From positions 197,197 to 261,196 of the forward strand of contig CAJJDO010000092.1 in assembly GCA_905183005.1 (NCBI GenBank): a DNA stretch of 64,000 nt, in the 5' to 3' direction. Position 1 is the first letter of the stretch, and each line of letters begins with the position of its first letter. This DNA is from Paramecium pentaurelia (lineage: Eukaryota; Ciliophora; Oligohymenophorea; Peniculida; Parameciidae). Of the stretch, positions 1-12,656 are shown piece after piece. The translations under genes and the position numbers were made by a program. Under the pieces are notes generated by a model. That model was not told the DNA's origin, searched no databases, and saw only the letters and a program-made list of their open reading frames with translations.

Positions 1-45
1 GAAGATTTTCAGATTTCAAAAAAATTGATAAGCAAATTAAATTGA
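1..45 (+). CDS. Possible 3' end of an upstream gene
   Basis: Frame 1 is open from the first base and stops at TGA 43-45, giving a 14-residue tail (EDFQISKKLISKLN). It could be the end of a gene that lies mostly outside the window. So short a stretch could be chance, and no family can be named. Confidence 0.25.
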   Translation, partial: EDFQISKKLISKLN

Positions 46-686
46 GTATATGAAATTTAAATATCATCACACATAAATAAGAATAAATAAGAAAGAGAAC
101 GAATATGAAGTTTTTGCTCTCGTACAACTTAAATAAACATATTTAAATTATTCCATTACATAACACCACTTCTCATACTCAATTATAATATTTCTAGTGT
201 ATATAACCCATATTTTTAGTTTATAAATAATTTAAAATTAGATTAAATAGACTAAACCATTATTTTTATCATGATTACTAATTGAAATATTTACATTTTA
301 TTTTGAAAATCCTTCATTATTTTTCAATTATATTATGATCTTAATTTTAATATTATTAAGAAATCTAAAACCAATTATTTATTTTGGTAATTATGTTTAC
401 TTTTGACTTTTTTAATAATTTTTGAAAATATCTTTAAGATAAAATTATTTGAATTAGCATCACCATAAGATCAAAAAGTAAGAGAAGAATATTTATTTAC
501 TCAAAGATTTATCATAAATATTTATATATTTTAATGATGAATGATAAATAATAATATATATTTATTAATTTATATTTACTCTGAATTAACCCTATTTTTG
601 TCTCTATGATAAAGCTTTCGTTATAAAAATAATAAAAACTATTCTTCAAAATATTAAAAGATGCTTATGATTATTAAATTGTTATT
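46..686. other. AT-rich stretch, no supported gene
   Basis: TGA codons recur in the frames I followed and I saw no protein-like stretch. It probably holds 3' flanks on both sides. Confidence 0.5.
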
Positions 687-1032
687 TCAAATTTTAGCAG
701 ATTCTCCTTTTTGTTTTAGGAAGTTTTTTTTAATTTTCTTCCAAAATTATAAGTCTTAGAAATTGAATAAATGTATCAGATATTCTATAAGAAAGTCCTG
801 TTAGTGAAAAAACAGTATCTATATTACTGTAATATCAAATAACTTGATTGCTTCAAATAAAGGTAATGTTCGCAAAAGATCATAAATCTTAACTGTGTTT
901 AGCTATTCTTGAATTAAACTACTCAGATTTATATTATTTCTGTTAAATTTAGCTATAATTTATATTTCTATTTTATATTTTAATATATATTGTCTAACTG
1001 CCTTATGTGTTATATTTCTTAAATATGTTCAT
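687..1032 (-). CDS. Small hypothetical protein
   Basis: The minus strand holds a protein-like frame that starts MNIFKKYNTQGK, contains YDLLRTLPLFEAIKLFDI and ends KQKGESAKI before TGA (complement of 687-689). Joining the start ATG (5' base 1032) to the body needs a 31-nt GT...AG intron; a second 30-nt intron ending CAG is optional and also keeps frame. The product is about 94-104 residues with helical, hydrophobic character. I do not recognise the family. It lies upstream of TMF1 in the opposite direction. Confidence 0.45.
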
Positions 1033-1536
1033 TATCATATTAAAATATTAATTATATAAATAGAAATCATAATCTAATGAATACTAAATTCATTTTGAAA
1101 GAATAACACAAATGAAGTAAAAAATTTTATTCAATATAAACTGAATAATTTTCATATCATAATAATTTTACCAGATATTATTTAGTCTTTTATATATATA
1201 TAATAATTAGTATTCTTCTAAATAATTTTAATTGTTATCTTCTATTTTATTAAATTTCATTTAAATTAGTATACTCTTAGAAAAATGTGATAACGATTGA
1301 TCATAATTAAGCATTTAATTTAATATATACTAAAGGAAATAATCATTTTTTAATCACTATAAGTTTTCAATACTTAAATATACTTTTTTAATGTAATAAT
1401 TATTTTGAGGAAGAAAGCTTTTTAAAGAAATCTCATTTATTGTTAAAATAGTTTTTATATCCTTAAAATAATTTAAGCCTTTGCTTACGTCAATAAAATC
1501 TACGAATATTATAAAAAATAACATAATTAATTAGTA
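1033..1536. other. Divergent intergenic region
   Basis: About 500 nt of AT-rich DNA between a minus-strand small gene and plus-strand TMF1, including a TA repeat near 1192-1202. It must hold the promoters of both. No conserved motif was recognised. Confidence 0.5.
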
Positions 1537-3831
1537 ATGGTTTCAGTATTAGCAGGTTTCTCTATAATAGATTATCAAAGGTATTGCAAAACTGGACATT
1601 TTTGGATAAATGGTGTTCTTGAGAATTAATAAGCAAGCATATTATAAGACAGTTTTGGGAGGATGTGCTTCTATTGGTGTGATGGGAATAATGATGCTTA
1701 TTTTCATCACAAATTTTATTGCCTTTATATAGAAAGAATAGTTAAAAGTTATTACGATTTCAGAGTACGATGATAATGTTGATCATATTGCTTTTAATAA
1801 CTCAAATTTTTTATTTGCTGTTTAGATTGAATAAGACCATTTTATTGAAAACCCTTATTTTAATATTACTTTGAAATAAAAGTATACTTTTATTATGATC
1901 AAAGAGTTTATTCTCGCAATTTATAAGGAGATCTTGAAAAAAAGACAGTTCCTATAGAATTAGTTCCATGTACACTGGATCGTTTCAATTAAATTTTTGC
2001 TGAAAACAATGTCAATTTCAATTAATAATTTTAATAACTTCAATTAAATGATTTTCTGTGTCCATAGTATTTATTTAATTTCAATATATATTTTAGAATT
2101 AATACAGAAATTCATATTGGAGGAACTTAATCAAGTAAATATCTTATTGATATAAATAAATAGGTGCTTTGTTCTATTTTATTGATCTATCAGTTTCATA
2201 ATGCTAAAATAATTCATCTAATTAATGGAAACCCATTTGTCGTAAACCTGCTTAACATACTTTCAAAATTAAATTACTCACAGTAAATTAAGTAAAACAA
2301 AAACACACATTCTAATAGATTATAAACCCCTATAAACCAAAAGAATCTTATGTTCAACCTTTCATAGATGATTCATTAACTTTTACATTCAATCTCAATC
2401 TAACTAAATCTATTAATGCTTTCGTTACAAAATATGATTTTCTTAATGATGAAAGCTTACTTCCTATAAGGTAAATTTAACCTTTCTATTTTAAATATTA
2501 GCATGATTGAAGAAAAGTCTTTTTTTGTATTAGATCCAACTGATGTATAATAAGATTACACTGAGATTATTGAAGACTCTTATGTTAAATTATTACTTCG
2601 CAAGAAACCTTTTAAAACTAAGTTTTAGAGACAATATCAAAAATTAGATGAATTACTTTCCAATATTGGAGGTATATTATAAATATTCTCTTTTTTTATT
2701 GGATTACTTGTAACTATATATAATCGAATTAATTGTATTTCTTATATATTTTTGATTGTAGATATGGTTGAATTAGGAAATAAACTATATGATTTTAGTA
2801 TTGATGATTCAGACTAAAAGAAAATATATCATGACAATCTCAAGATTCTTGCAGAAACTTAAGCTGCTGCTAATATTGCTAAGGGTTCTTAATCATATTA
2901 ACCATTACAAAAGGCTATTCTTACAGATAATGAAATTCGTATAACTGATAGTTAGACATAACCACTTAAATAAGAATAAAGTTAATAATTAATATATCTT
3001 TAGAATTATAAACTAAATTATGTTGTTCATCTGGATTAGATTATTTTTAAACTTAATTATAAAAAATGTTTGAGAAAAAGAAACCAATAGATTTAGATTT
3101 ACAAATATTTTTTAATTTTATTACATGTGGTTTATTATTTAGTGAAATTCCAAAGGTCAAATTAATGAATAAAGCATAGTATTTTATATTTATTAATTCT
3201 AAGTGATTAAATTATTCTATAATCAGATATTTACTCTCTATTAACTAGATTGAATGAAATTGATAAATTAAAAGAAGTACTATTAACTCCAAATTAATTG
3301 GTTATGTTTAATTTTACTCCAAAACCATTAATTACTTTAGAAGATGAAGATCTTAAAATCAATAGAAATATGGTAGAAAATTAAATTAAAACTCCATAAG
3401 ATAAGTATCAATATTTGATTATAATATAAAGTAAAGAAGATATGTTAGTATATACAAAAATGATGATGAAACAAAAAAGATAAAATAAAACTGGAAAGAA
3501 TCATGAATCAATTAGAACAAAAAAGAGATCGAGCTTTATTCCATAACCTCTTAATAATTATGTGTATTAATAAATTTATAATGTAAAATTGTAAACTAAA
3601 ATATAGGCATACGAAGAGATTGTTAAAAAGAAATCTGAATCTAATGAAATTCTAAATTCATAACTTATATAAATGTTAGGGGCAGAATTAGAATTAGTTT
3701 ATAAGGTTTGTTAAAAAATTGATTAGGATGGAAAACCATTTAATTCTTATCATCAGAAATTAAAATCATCCCTTTGTTAAAATAAATGTCTTATTTAATA
3801 AGATATTGAAAAATAAAATGATAGCACATGA
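1537..3831 (+). CDS. TMF1: two-TM paralogous membrane protein
   Basis: First of seven paralogues here. ATG 1537 is followed after three codons by a 25-nt intron (1546-1570); its removal gives MVSIIKGIAKLDIFGQ, matching the paralogue starts. The order is: short cytoplasmic N-terminus, the motif YYKTVLGGCAS, TM1, an extracytoplasmic domain with ENPYFNITL and PCTLDRF, pre-TM2 LLSNIGGILQIF, TM2, then a long Q-rich cytoplasmic tail with FNFTPKPLITL. The tail carries the family intron (3179-3203, 25 nt, AAG acceptor). The stop is TGA 3829-3831. The product is roughly 700 residues. Function is unknown. The family also includes 20225-24368, 37082-41753, 44027-46431 and 47952-50139. Confidence 0.8.
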
Positions 3832-4139
3832 AATAAGTTTGATTAATAATTTGAAAATATACTAAAAATAGAATTTAACCAATATATAAATAGGGATGAA
3901 TTTATAAAGAATTTAATAAAAATAATACAAATCCTTTATGAATAGCATAAATCATAAATTCATAGTATTATACTTTCTATCATTCCTTATTTAATATATA
4001 TTTTATTTACTGAATTTTATTATTATTATTTTTTTTAATTTATCAGATATTATATTTTACATAGTTCTTCATCATTAAAGTATATATATATATATAAAAT
4101 ATAGATTGTAAATACATAAATATTGAGATTGCATAATTA
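3832..4139. other. Convergent intergenic region
   Basis: About 300 nt between the stops of TMF1 (plus) and a histidine kinase (minus). It includes a (TA)n repeat near 4081-4096. No gene seen. Confidence 0.6.
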
Positions 4140-6710
4140 TCAAAGTAAATACTTATTAATAATGTGCTCCAGTTTTTAGATATCAGTAGGTTTTGAAATT
4201 CGTTCCTTCATTCCACATTAACTTGCTATAAGTACATCATCATCACCTGAATAAGCTGAATACATAGTAATTATACATTCGTCATTAAGAGAATTTTATC
4301 TTAATTTTTACGATATCTAAATATATTATATTTTAAATTACTTCCGAAGATGCTTGAAATCCATTTTTCTATGGCATTTCAATATCCATAAAAATTAATC
4401 GATAAGTTTAGCAACATTATTATTTCAATCTCTCTTCTACTAATTCTATAGCAGAATTTCCATTGTAAGCACTATCAGTTTTTATTTTAAATTTCTTAAG
4501 TAAAACTTAAAGTGCAAAATGATTACAAATTATATCATCCACAATTAATATTTTACTACAATTACAATTTTTTTCTAGCATAGATAATTAAGCACCCATC
4601 TAAAATTCTACTGAATAATTTTCTATTAAATTTGATAATTTGAAACTTATTTTTGTATATTAATTAAATTTAGAATCTATCTAGAAGGTTTACTCTTTAT
4701 ATAAATAATTTGAAAGCAACATCGAGATTCTTAATCCCAAACCTAATTTATTTGAATTATATTGGATAGAATCTTAAAATAATATTTCTGCTTATTCTTC
4801 AATTTTTTCTATGATTTCATCTTTTATACCTTATCCATTATCATATACAATAAATTTAAAGTGATCCTTATATATTTCTGATGATACTTTAATTGTTCCT
4901 CCTTTATTTGTAAATTTAACTGAATTATCAAGTAAATTAATAAAAATTCTTAGCAATCTCTCTTTATCAGTATGCAATCTAATTTAATGATCATCTTCTA
5001 TTACTAATTAGATTTACTTCTACAAACATTCAAAATAAAATAATTCTTGCAATTGTTAATATATTTCCTTTAATTTAAAGTAAGATTTATTTAGAGTCAA
5101 GGCATTACATTGAATCTAAGCATAATCTAATATATCATTTAATTAGTATTATAATCTCTTTGATGATACAATTGCAGGATTTAGATGAGATTAAATTAAG
5201 TCAATTGTTAATTCGTCTTTTAATGCAAATAATTAAGAAATAACACCATTAATTGGAGTTCTTAATTCATGACATAATGAATTTAAAAGTGCCTATTAAA
5301 ATTTATATTTATGATTAAGCAATTTAAATTCCTCCCTTTTTGTAATGTTTTCTAATACAAATAAATAAACATTTTATTCCCATTATCCATTACCATCAAT
5401 TTAAAAAATCTTAAGTTTTAAACTCTTATATTTAGATTTACATTATGAATTATTCATAGAATCTAATCTAATAATAAATTAAAAGGTTTCTCTTGAAGCA
5501 GCTGTTTATTAACTTTAATGGATTTTCTAAAACTTTTAAAATATAGACTTTAAATTTCCTTCCTATTAACTTTCATTATCTATTTTAGATGGAGATCCAC
5601 AATTATAAAATTGAGAAACTAAATCTGAAATTTATTCATTAATTTATCTTTTTTATAGATTAATGGACGTCTATTGATAAAATGACATTTTTTTTGGTGA
5701 TTTACTCAATGACTTTTTAATTTTCTTTGTAGAACGAACTTCTTAAATTTCTCCACCTCTGTTATAATTATTTATATATTTTACTTTTTAATGGCTTCAT
5801 CTAAAAATTGAATTATTTTATTAGGATTTGTGATTCCTAATAATTATGTCACTTTTTAATTATAGTCTAAAATTGTTAACTATTAATCGACAAATAGGAT
5901 TCCAAAGGGAAGATTACTCATAATTGCTACTAAATCAGAATATTTAGAATCCATATTGCTTTCCATTTTTAGAGGTTCTTATTAAAAAGAATCTGAAGAA
6001 TTTGTAGTTGTTTTCTATACATTTATAGGTTATTTTTTAATGATAACTCTTTGTTCAATAGTATTTTTATTAGTACCTATTGATTTATGTTCTTATTAAA
6101 TTTTAGGAGATTCAAATTCATAATCGATTTAGTTAACAATAACACTCTCATTTAAATCACATTTTAAATTATCTCCTTTGCTATCATTAGATAAACATAT
6201 AACTTATTCTTATGAATTTTATTAAATTATTAATTACGTCTGAGTTTACTGTGAAAATTATATTGTATTCATTGTATAAAATATATAATGATTTAAAGGT
6301 TAGAGGAATATTATCAATAATATATATTGGATTCTATAATCTGATTAAGTTATTATTGCTCTAATTACCATGTATACTAACACTAGATGTACAATTATCT
6401 TTGTTAGTATAGCATTATCATAAATCTTAAACAGAATAAGTAATATATAGAATAGTTAAGCAGCATTAGCAATATTAATAGACTATTAGAACAAGGTTTC
6501 ATAATTTATTATGCATAATAATTGCAAACCTACCTTAATATAGTTCATTGATATTTTGTAATAATCAATTATTATTAGTAATAAGCATATTGATAGGGAT
6601 AAGACATTCAATAGAACATAATACCAATTTGTATTTATCCAAATAAAACTGATTTGAATGATGTCTTAAATTATTAATTAGCATATCAATAATTTCATGA
6701 GTATTTCCAT
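4140..6710 (-). CDS. Membrane hybrid histidine kinase HK1
   Basis: A phosphorelay sensor of about 840 residues. The minus-strand frame starts MEILMKLLICQL and runs through several hydrophobic segments (about 6 TMs) to roughly residue 150. A Q/S-rich linker follows, then a PAS-like piece (NLPFGILFVDQQLTILDYN). The kinase has H-box CHELRTPING (His codon 5269-5271), N-box NLLDNSVKFTNKGG, DNGQGI and LGLGLRIS. The C-terminal receiver has ILIVDD, MDIEMP (acceptor Asp codon 4384-4386) and a conserved SKP. A 26-nt intron ending CAG interrupts the linker. The stop is TGA 4142-4140. HK2 ends only 19 nt upstream of this ATG; the two share order and motifs, so they look like a tandem duplicate. The ligand cannot be read from the sequence. 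Confidence 0.85.
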
Positions 6711-6729
6711 TTATAATTATAATATATAA

Positions 6730-9266
6730 TCATAATAAATATTTGTCAAGTAATTGTTTGAGTTATTTTTATTCAATAGGCTTTGGTAATACTTCTTTAA
6801 TTCCACAAGCCTTTGCTTAATTACTATTTTCATATCCATCATAAGCTGAACACATTACAATAACAGTTTAGTCTGTAAGGTTAAATTTAGTTAATATGGC
6901 TGTTATCTAAATTATTATAATTTAAATTACTTCTTTTGAAGCTTAATATCCATTTATTATTGGCATTTCAATATCCATGAATATTAATTTATATGTCTTA
7001 CAACAATTTTAGTCTAATCTTCTTTTAATCATTTGTATTGCTTATTCTCCATTATATGCACTTTCCATTTTAATTTTATGTTGACAAAAGAGAGCTTCCA
7101 TGGCACTATGATTAAATCTGACATCATCAACATTTAAGATTTAGATGCAATCACAATTAATATTAAAATTACAACCTTAAAATGATGGTAATTTTAAATG
7201 TTTTAATTATTTAGAATTAGATTCTATTTTAAATGAAATTTTAGTAAATTATTTTTCTTTGCTTTCAAATTTGAGTTCTTTATCAACACATAGAAATTTG
7301 GCAATTTATTAAGATATTTTTAAACCTAAACCAAGTTTTGTTTCATTTTAATTATATTAATCTTACATTTGAAAATCTTTATTACTTCTAATACTTGTTA
7401 AGGTTTTATCAGAAATACCAACTCCATCATCCAAAACACAAAAGAGAATATATTAATTTTCTTGTTAGACTGTAACTGTTATTATTCCACCTTCATTTGT
7501 AAATTTAATTGAATTATCTATTAAATTTACTAATATCCTTACTATTCGTTCCTTATCACTATAAATATTTTAATTATCTTTAATATTTTAATAATTTAGA
7601 ACAAATCTAAGGTTTTTCTCTTTGCATTCCTATTCAAAAAGTTCTCTTAATATTTCAAATATTTCATTTAGTTCAAATTATGAATTCACTAAATGAAAAT
7701 TCTTACAATCTATTTATGCAAAGTCCAAAATATCATTTAATTAAAACATTAATTTTTTGGCTGAGATTATGGCAGGTATAAGATGTTTATCTCTAATTTA
7801 AGGTGAAATTAATGATGTTAATGCATTCAATTAAGATAAGGTACTATTCATTGGTGTTCTTAATTCATGACATAAAGAATTTAGCAAAACTTATTAAAAT
7901 TTGTATCTTACACTTAATTAGCGCAATTCTTCCTTATTTGTTATATTCTCTATCACAAATAAATAATTTATTTTATTTCCTATAGTGTCTAATTCATATA
8001 CTTTAATTCTAAAATGATATTTCTTAGAATCTATATCTTATACTTTCTTTATAATTTAGATATTTTGACCTATAGATTGAAATGAACAATCTCCATTATT
8101 AGTTAATGAATAGGATTTTAATGCAAATTTCTTAAGTAACTAATCTAGATTTCGATATCTAGACTTTGTTGTAAGAATCTCATCTCTAATCTAATTGTTA
8201 GTATTGGGTATAAAGGCAAAATTTGCATTAATTTAAGAATTATTTCCACCATCTGGATTTTATTCATGATTGCTTTTGGAAATTATGGACAATTATCTTT
8301 TTGTTTGAAATCTCCTGCTTTAACGATTGCTACAATGTGAGCTAAATTAATTTACGGATTTACTCTCCCATGATTCAGGACTTATTATTTTAATTGAATA
8401 TACCTTTCTAATAATAAATCCAAATTTAATATGATATTTCTTCCATCATTATCTGACACTTTTAAAAAATATAATAATTTTTAATTATATGTCAATATTT
8501 CAAACTTACTGTTGATAAGAGCAATACCAAAAGGCAACAAATTCCAAATTTACGGAACATCTAAAGTCGATGTTTATTTTTAAAATTAAGAAAATGTTTT
8601 CTAATCTAAATCTGCCATCTGAGAAAATGGATTATTCATATATAGTTATTTTAATTGCTTTATATTTTATGATAATTTTGAACTTCTCTAAAAATTACTG
8701 CTGCATAATTCTTCCTATTCTGAAGAATCTTTACATAATTGCGGTGTCAGTTCAATTTGACATTTACTCAAATCAAGCGATTATTTCTTTAATTGATTTA
8801 TTTTCAATAAATTCTTATAGTGCAACATCCAATGATTAATTGGTTACCATAATACATATGTCAGTAATTAAGTTATGTTAAACAAGTCTTTGTATTGTAA
8901 AAGTGTCCTCAAAAATATATAAAATATTATAGAGTGTTTTGCAATTTTATGCCATCTTTCTTCATCTTCATATTATGTAATTAATATAACAATGAATATT
9001 ACCAACTGGATGGTATTTATTTATGAAATCTCTTAATACACTAATTCAACATTTAGTAAGCATAATATTAAGGCACCCACTCGATTAATATAGATAGGTT
9101 ATTTTTTAAATAATTCCATTCCAAATAATAACACAGCTATTAGCAATGAAAATGAATTTATGATTATGTACTATAACTAAGTTTATTGCTACATTCCCAC
9201 TTCCACCAGAAAAATTGTATTTTTTATTGAAAATTACAGATATATTGAACTTGTGTAAATTAGCAT
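6730..9266 (-). CDS. Membrane hybrid histidine kinase HK2
   Basis: Tandem relative of HK1. The start MLIYTSSIYLQF lies 16 nt past the stop of the WD40 gene. Hydrophobic segments follow (such as SLLIAVLLFGMELF and LVIFIVILITQYEDEE), then a linker and a PAS-like piece (NLLPFGIALINSKFEIL). The kinase has H-box CHELRTPMNS (His codon 7867-7869), N-box NLIDNSIKFTNEGG and DDGVGIS. The receiver has ILNVDD, where Asn replaces the usual Ile/Val of the acid-pocket strand, MDIEMP (Asp codon 6973-6975) and LPKP. The stop is at 6732-6730. The product is about 830 residues. It is likely a His-to-Asp phosphorelay receptor; the signal is unknown. Confidence 0.85.
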
Positions 9267-9282
9267 TTATATATAAAATATA

Positions 9283-10396
9283 TCATAATCTCCACACTTG
9301 ACATGTTGAATCTTTTCCTACTGTGATTACCATCTTTCCTTTTGAATCTACTAAAAGAGTCATAAGTCCGTCCTCTTATCCCTCTAAAATCTATTGGCAA
9401 ACACCATCTATTGTGCTATTGTATAATGTTGAAAGTAATACTATAATCTAGCAGTCTTGTCAGTACTAGCTGTAATAACCTCATGTTTTTAAGTATAAAC
9501 AATTTTGACTATTTCATCGGTGTGACCATAAAACCTTTAACTCATCTTACCAGTAGAAGCCTCATACAAAATTACTGTTGAGTCTTATGATCCTGTCAAA
9601 ACTCTGGTTCCCAACTAGTCAAAGGTAAATGTAGTCAAATCTTATGTATGTCCTGTCAATATGTGTAATGGTTTATTTAGCTACTTAAGATCCCAGATTT
9701 TGCATTGTTTATTGCCACTGATAGTTCCAAGATACTTTCCAGAAGGATCTATAGCCATTTAGAATATTTCTTTAGTGTCATCTTGCAATTTAATAATTTG
9801 CTTAAATGTTTTGGTATCATTTACCTATAATTATTGAAATTATCATACTGAAATTTATCCATCAAATGAAGCAGTGTAAACATTAGAATCATGAAATTTG
9901 ACACCAACTATAGATATTTTATGATCTTTGATTGTATGTAAAATTTAAAATTTTTCTATATCATAGATATTACAAGTTGAATCCATTGATCCAGAAGCCA
10001 ATTTATTATTGTATCCAAATGATAGACACATAACTTCTGCATCGTGTCCTTTAAGTGTTTCAACACAAATTCCTGATTTTGGTCTCCATAATTTGATGGT
10101 GTGATCAAATGAACCTGTAGCCATTAGATCACTATAATAATAAAATTTGAATACTCTTTACTCTAATCAATTTCAATACATTGAATTACATTACTATGTC
10201 CTTACATTTCATTAAGTTTTGCTCCACTTTCTATATTGAATATCTTGCATGTTTAATCGTAACCTGCAGTAATGATTCTAAATGTTAATTATGAAATGCA
10301 TTACTAAGTTTCGAATTTATTTAGGATACAACAAGAGAGAGGAAGAGGATGGGTGATGAAAGAATTTTCTAATTAGAATTTTGGTCTTTAATTCAT
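9283..10396 (-). CDS. WD40-repeat protein, DAW1/ODA16-like
   Basis: Removing three introns (23, 24 and 26 nt) leaves 346 residues made of about seven WD40 repeats. Examples are ATGSFDHTIKLW, ASGSMDSTCNIYD and LTGSQDSTVILYE. The N-terminal THPLPLSCCILNK and the C-terminal GKDSTCQVWRL resemble the matching parts of DAW1/ODA16, the intraflagellar cargo adaptor for outer-arm dynein. This assignment rests on remembered family patterns, and another WD40 family cannot be excluded. The ATG at 10396 is the first that keeps frame; the extra N-terminal domain of DAW1 was not found with certainty, though an open frame continues upstream. HK2 starts 16 nt past its stop. Confidence 0.65.
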
Positions 10397-10752
10397 TAAT
10401 CTCTTTTAATACGAATAAAAAATATTAAAGATTTCGTAATGCTAAAACTAATTAATATTTACTGCCCTTCCATATTTTCTAATTAAGTTCTCTCTGTGCT
10501 ATAATTAAACTAAATTATTATCAAATATTAGTAAAGATTTTGCAATTATACCTAGGTAATGAAATATGAAAAAACTATAAATTGTAAAAATTATTATAAC
10601 CAATGATTAAGTTGAATATCTAATTTTTTGAATATAATTAATTGAGTCTATTTTTAATTATGATTAAGATATAAAATAGAATTATATATTCTTATGAAAT
10701 TTAATAAAACAAGAGGAATTTAAAAAACAATTAATATTATAACTATTTTAAA
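10397..10752. other. Divergent intergenic region
   Basis: About 356 nt between the WD40 gene (minus) and a J-protein gene (plus). Part may encode an N-terminal extension of the WD40 protein. Otherwise nothing seen. Confidence 0.4.
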
Positions 10753-11733
10753 ATGCTAAAAAAATATAAAACTTTCTCCTTTTGCACAACTCTCTATTAA
10801 AAATTAGGTGTATAACCTAATGATTCTATTGATGCAATTAAGTCTGCCTACATTAAATTGGCTAAACTATATCATCCTGATGTTAATCTGGCTTAGAAAG
10901 ATTAAGAATTTAAGGAAATTACAAATGCATACAATATTTTAAAGGACCCAATTAAAAGGAAACTCTATGATTAATCAATAGATGTATAATAAGATTCTAG
11001 TAACTAATCTAATCAAGAATCCAATCAAGAAAAGCAATACTACAATAATCCTGGATGGTAATACAATGGAGAGTAATAAAAATAATGGCATGAATATAAT
11101 AAACAGAAAAATACTTATCAATAAAGAACTTATTAATATACTCAGTCTAAAAGTAATTCTAATCAATTATATGGATATTTGGCCATAGGTGGAATATCTA
11201 TAGTATTTTGGTCAATCTTATCAGATGATGATTATTCTGAAAAACCAAAAATAACTAAAGTAGCTGGTCCTTCAATTAAAATTAGTGATAACCCGACTTC
11301 TTATGCAGAACTTAAATAAATATATGATTCAATTGAATAAAATGATAGTAAAAAGATGCAAAGGTATTATACTCATCAAGCTGAGGAAGACTAGACTGAA
11401 CTAAGAAGATAGAATGTAATTTATTAAGGTTAGAATTTGAATGATTCACCATTTATTATAGAATAGAGAAGAAAGATGATGAATGAGGAGATGAAATAAA
11501 AATAATTTAAAATTTAAGTTGAACAATATGAAAAGGTTATTAAGGGAGATTCAAAGATTCTCAAAAGAAAAGATTCAAATTAAAAAAAACCAGAATTAAA
11601 AACTAAATAAGGAGATATGACTTTACAAGGATTTGCAAAACAAAAAAAAATGGACATCAATAAATCAATTCCAATATAGCAAAATTAAACTATCAATATA
11701 AGTATAGAACATTTAGAATAAGGTTATATGTGA
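10753..11733 (+). CDS. J-domain protein with one TM segment
   Basis: A single 327-codon exon. The N-terminus MLKKYKTFSFCTTLYQKLGV looks like a mitochondrial presequence running into a J domain with the catalytic HPD in AKLYHPDVN and the usual EITNAYNILKD helix. A Q/N/S-rich linker follows, then one hydrophobic segment (YLAIGGISIVFWSIL, about residue 145) and a charged tail. The J domain would stimulate an Hsp70 ATPase at a membrane, possibly mitochondrial by inference from the N-terminus. There are no zinc-finger or substrate-binding domains of type I/II DnaJ, so it is a type III J-protein. It converges on the adenylate kinase-like gene with 32 nt between stops. Confidence 0.85.
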
Positions 11734-11765
11734 TCATATATTATTATTGTTATTTCTTAAAAATA

Positions 11766-12586
11766 TCAAACTTTAATATGTGATGCAACAGCATTATCTA
11801 ATTTTTCAAAGAATTCTTATGAATCATACTATAAATGATCTTCATTAATTTCATATTCAAGATAAGCACCCTATAAATTATTAATCTATTTTTTACTTTC
11901 TTTTGATAGTATTCAATAATTTCAGAATTGACTTAATCAATTGGAGCTTAACTTGATTCTAAAGCACATTTACTTGGTGTTTAACACTAAAATAAAATCT
12001 ATTTTAAATATATACATTATTTTAGTATCCTGGATGAGTAGGAGTAATGAATGGTAAACTAGTATTGAAAACTTTACCACAAGATTAACATGAAAGAAAA
12101 GATCCTGCTATTTTCTTAATTAATGATTCAGATAATCTAAATCTAACAGCTAAATTAACTCCATCTAATAATCGATCAAGTCTAAAATTATTTTTTATTC
12201 TTTTTTCAAGTACCTTTCTGCTTCAACTGTTGTATTTGGGAATCCAAATAATAAAGCACCATTTGTTTATGTAGATTATAATTATACTTATTCTGCTAAT
12301 CTAGCTAACCCGTCCTTTTGGATAAATATAAATTTTACTTCTCCACTTGATTTTTAAGCATCAATTATTGAATATTAAAGGAATTATCTATTATCTAATA
12401 ATTAAATTACTTTTCAACAAGATTTCTGAAAAATTGATTTGATTGTAAAAATACAATTTTAGGATATTATGGCATTTTAGCTGTATATTTGAATTGATCA
12501 TATATCACTGATTAAGTGAAGAATTAGTGAAGTTATTATGCTCTTTGTATTGCTAATCTTGAATTACCAAAGAATTATTGATTCAT
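11766..12586 (-). CDS. Adenylate kinase-like protein, P-loop lost
   Basis: Removing four introns (23, 32, 29 and 26 nt) gives 236 residues, a normal adenylate kinase length. Recognisable parts are the NMP-binding stretch with FGFPNTTVEAERLDRLL (family pattern GFPRT..QA..LD..L), the LID region with CQSCGKVFN and FITPTHPGY, and the C-terminal helix IIEYYQKKGAYLEYE. The N-terminal strand KIVFLQSNQFF sits where GxPGxGKGT is expected, and the glycines and catalytic lysine are missing. By family knowledge the normal reaction is ATP + AMP to 2 ADP; without a Walker A lysine this copy is probably non-catalytic or reads out nucleotides another way. Confidence 0.7.
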
Positions 12587-12656
12587 TATTAATACTAATA
12601 ATAATTATTATCTGAATCCTAAGTTAGATAAATATATAAAAGGTAGTTGATATAAT

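Noticed and set aside
8570..8839. Plus-strand frame with hydrophobic residues
   Set aside because: It lies opposite the HK2 linker, which continues without a break from the membrane part to the PAS-like region on the minus strand.
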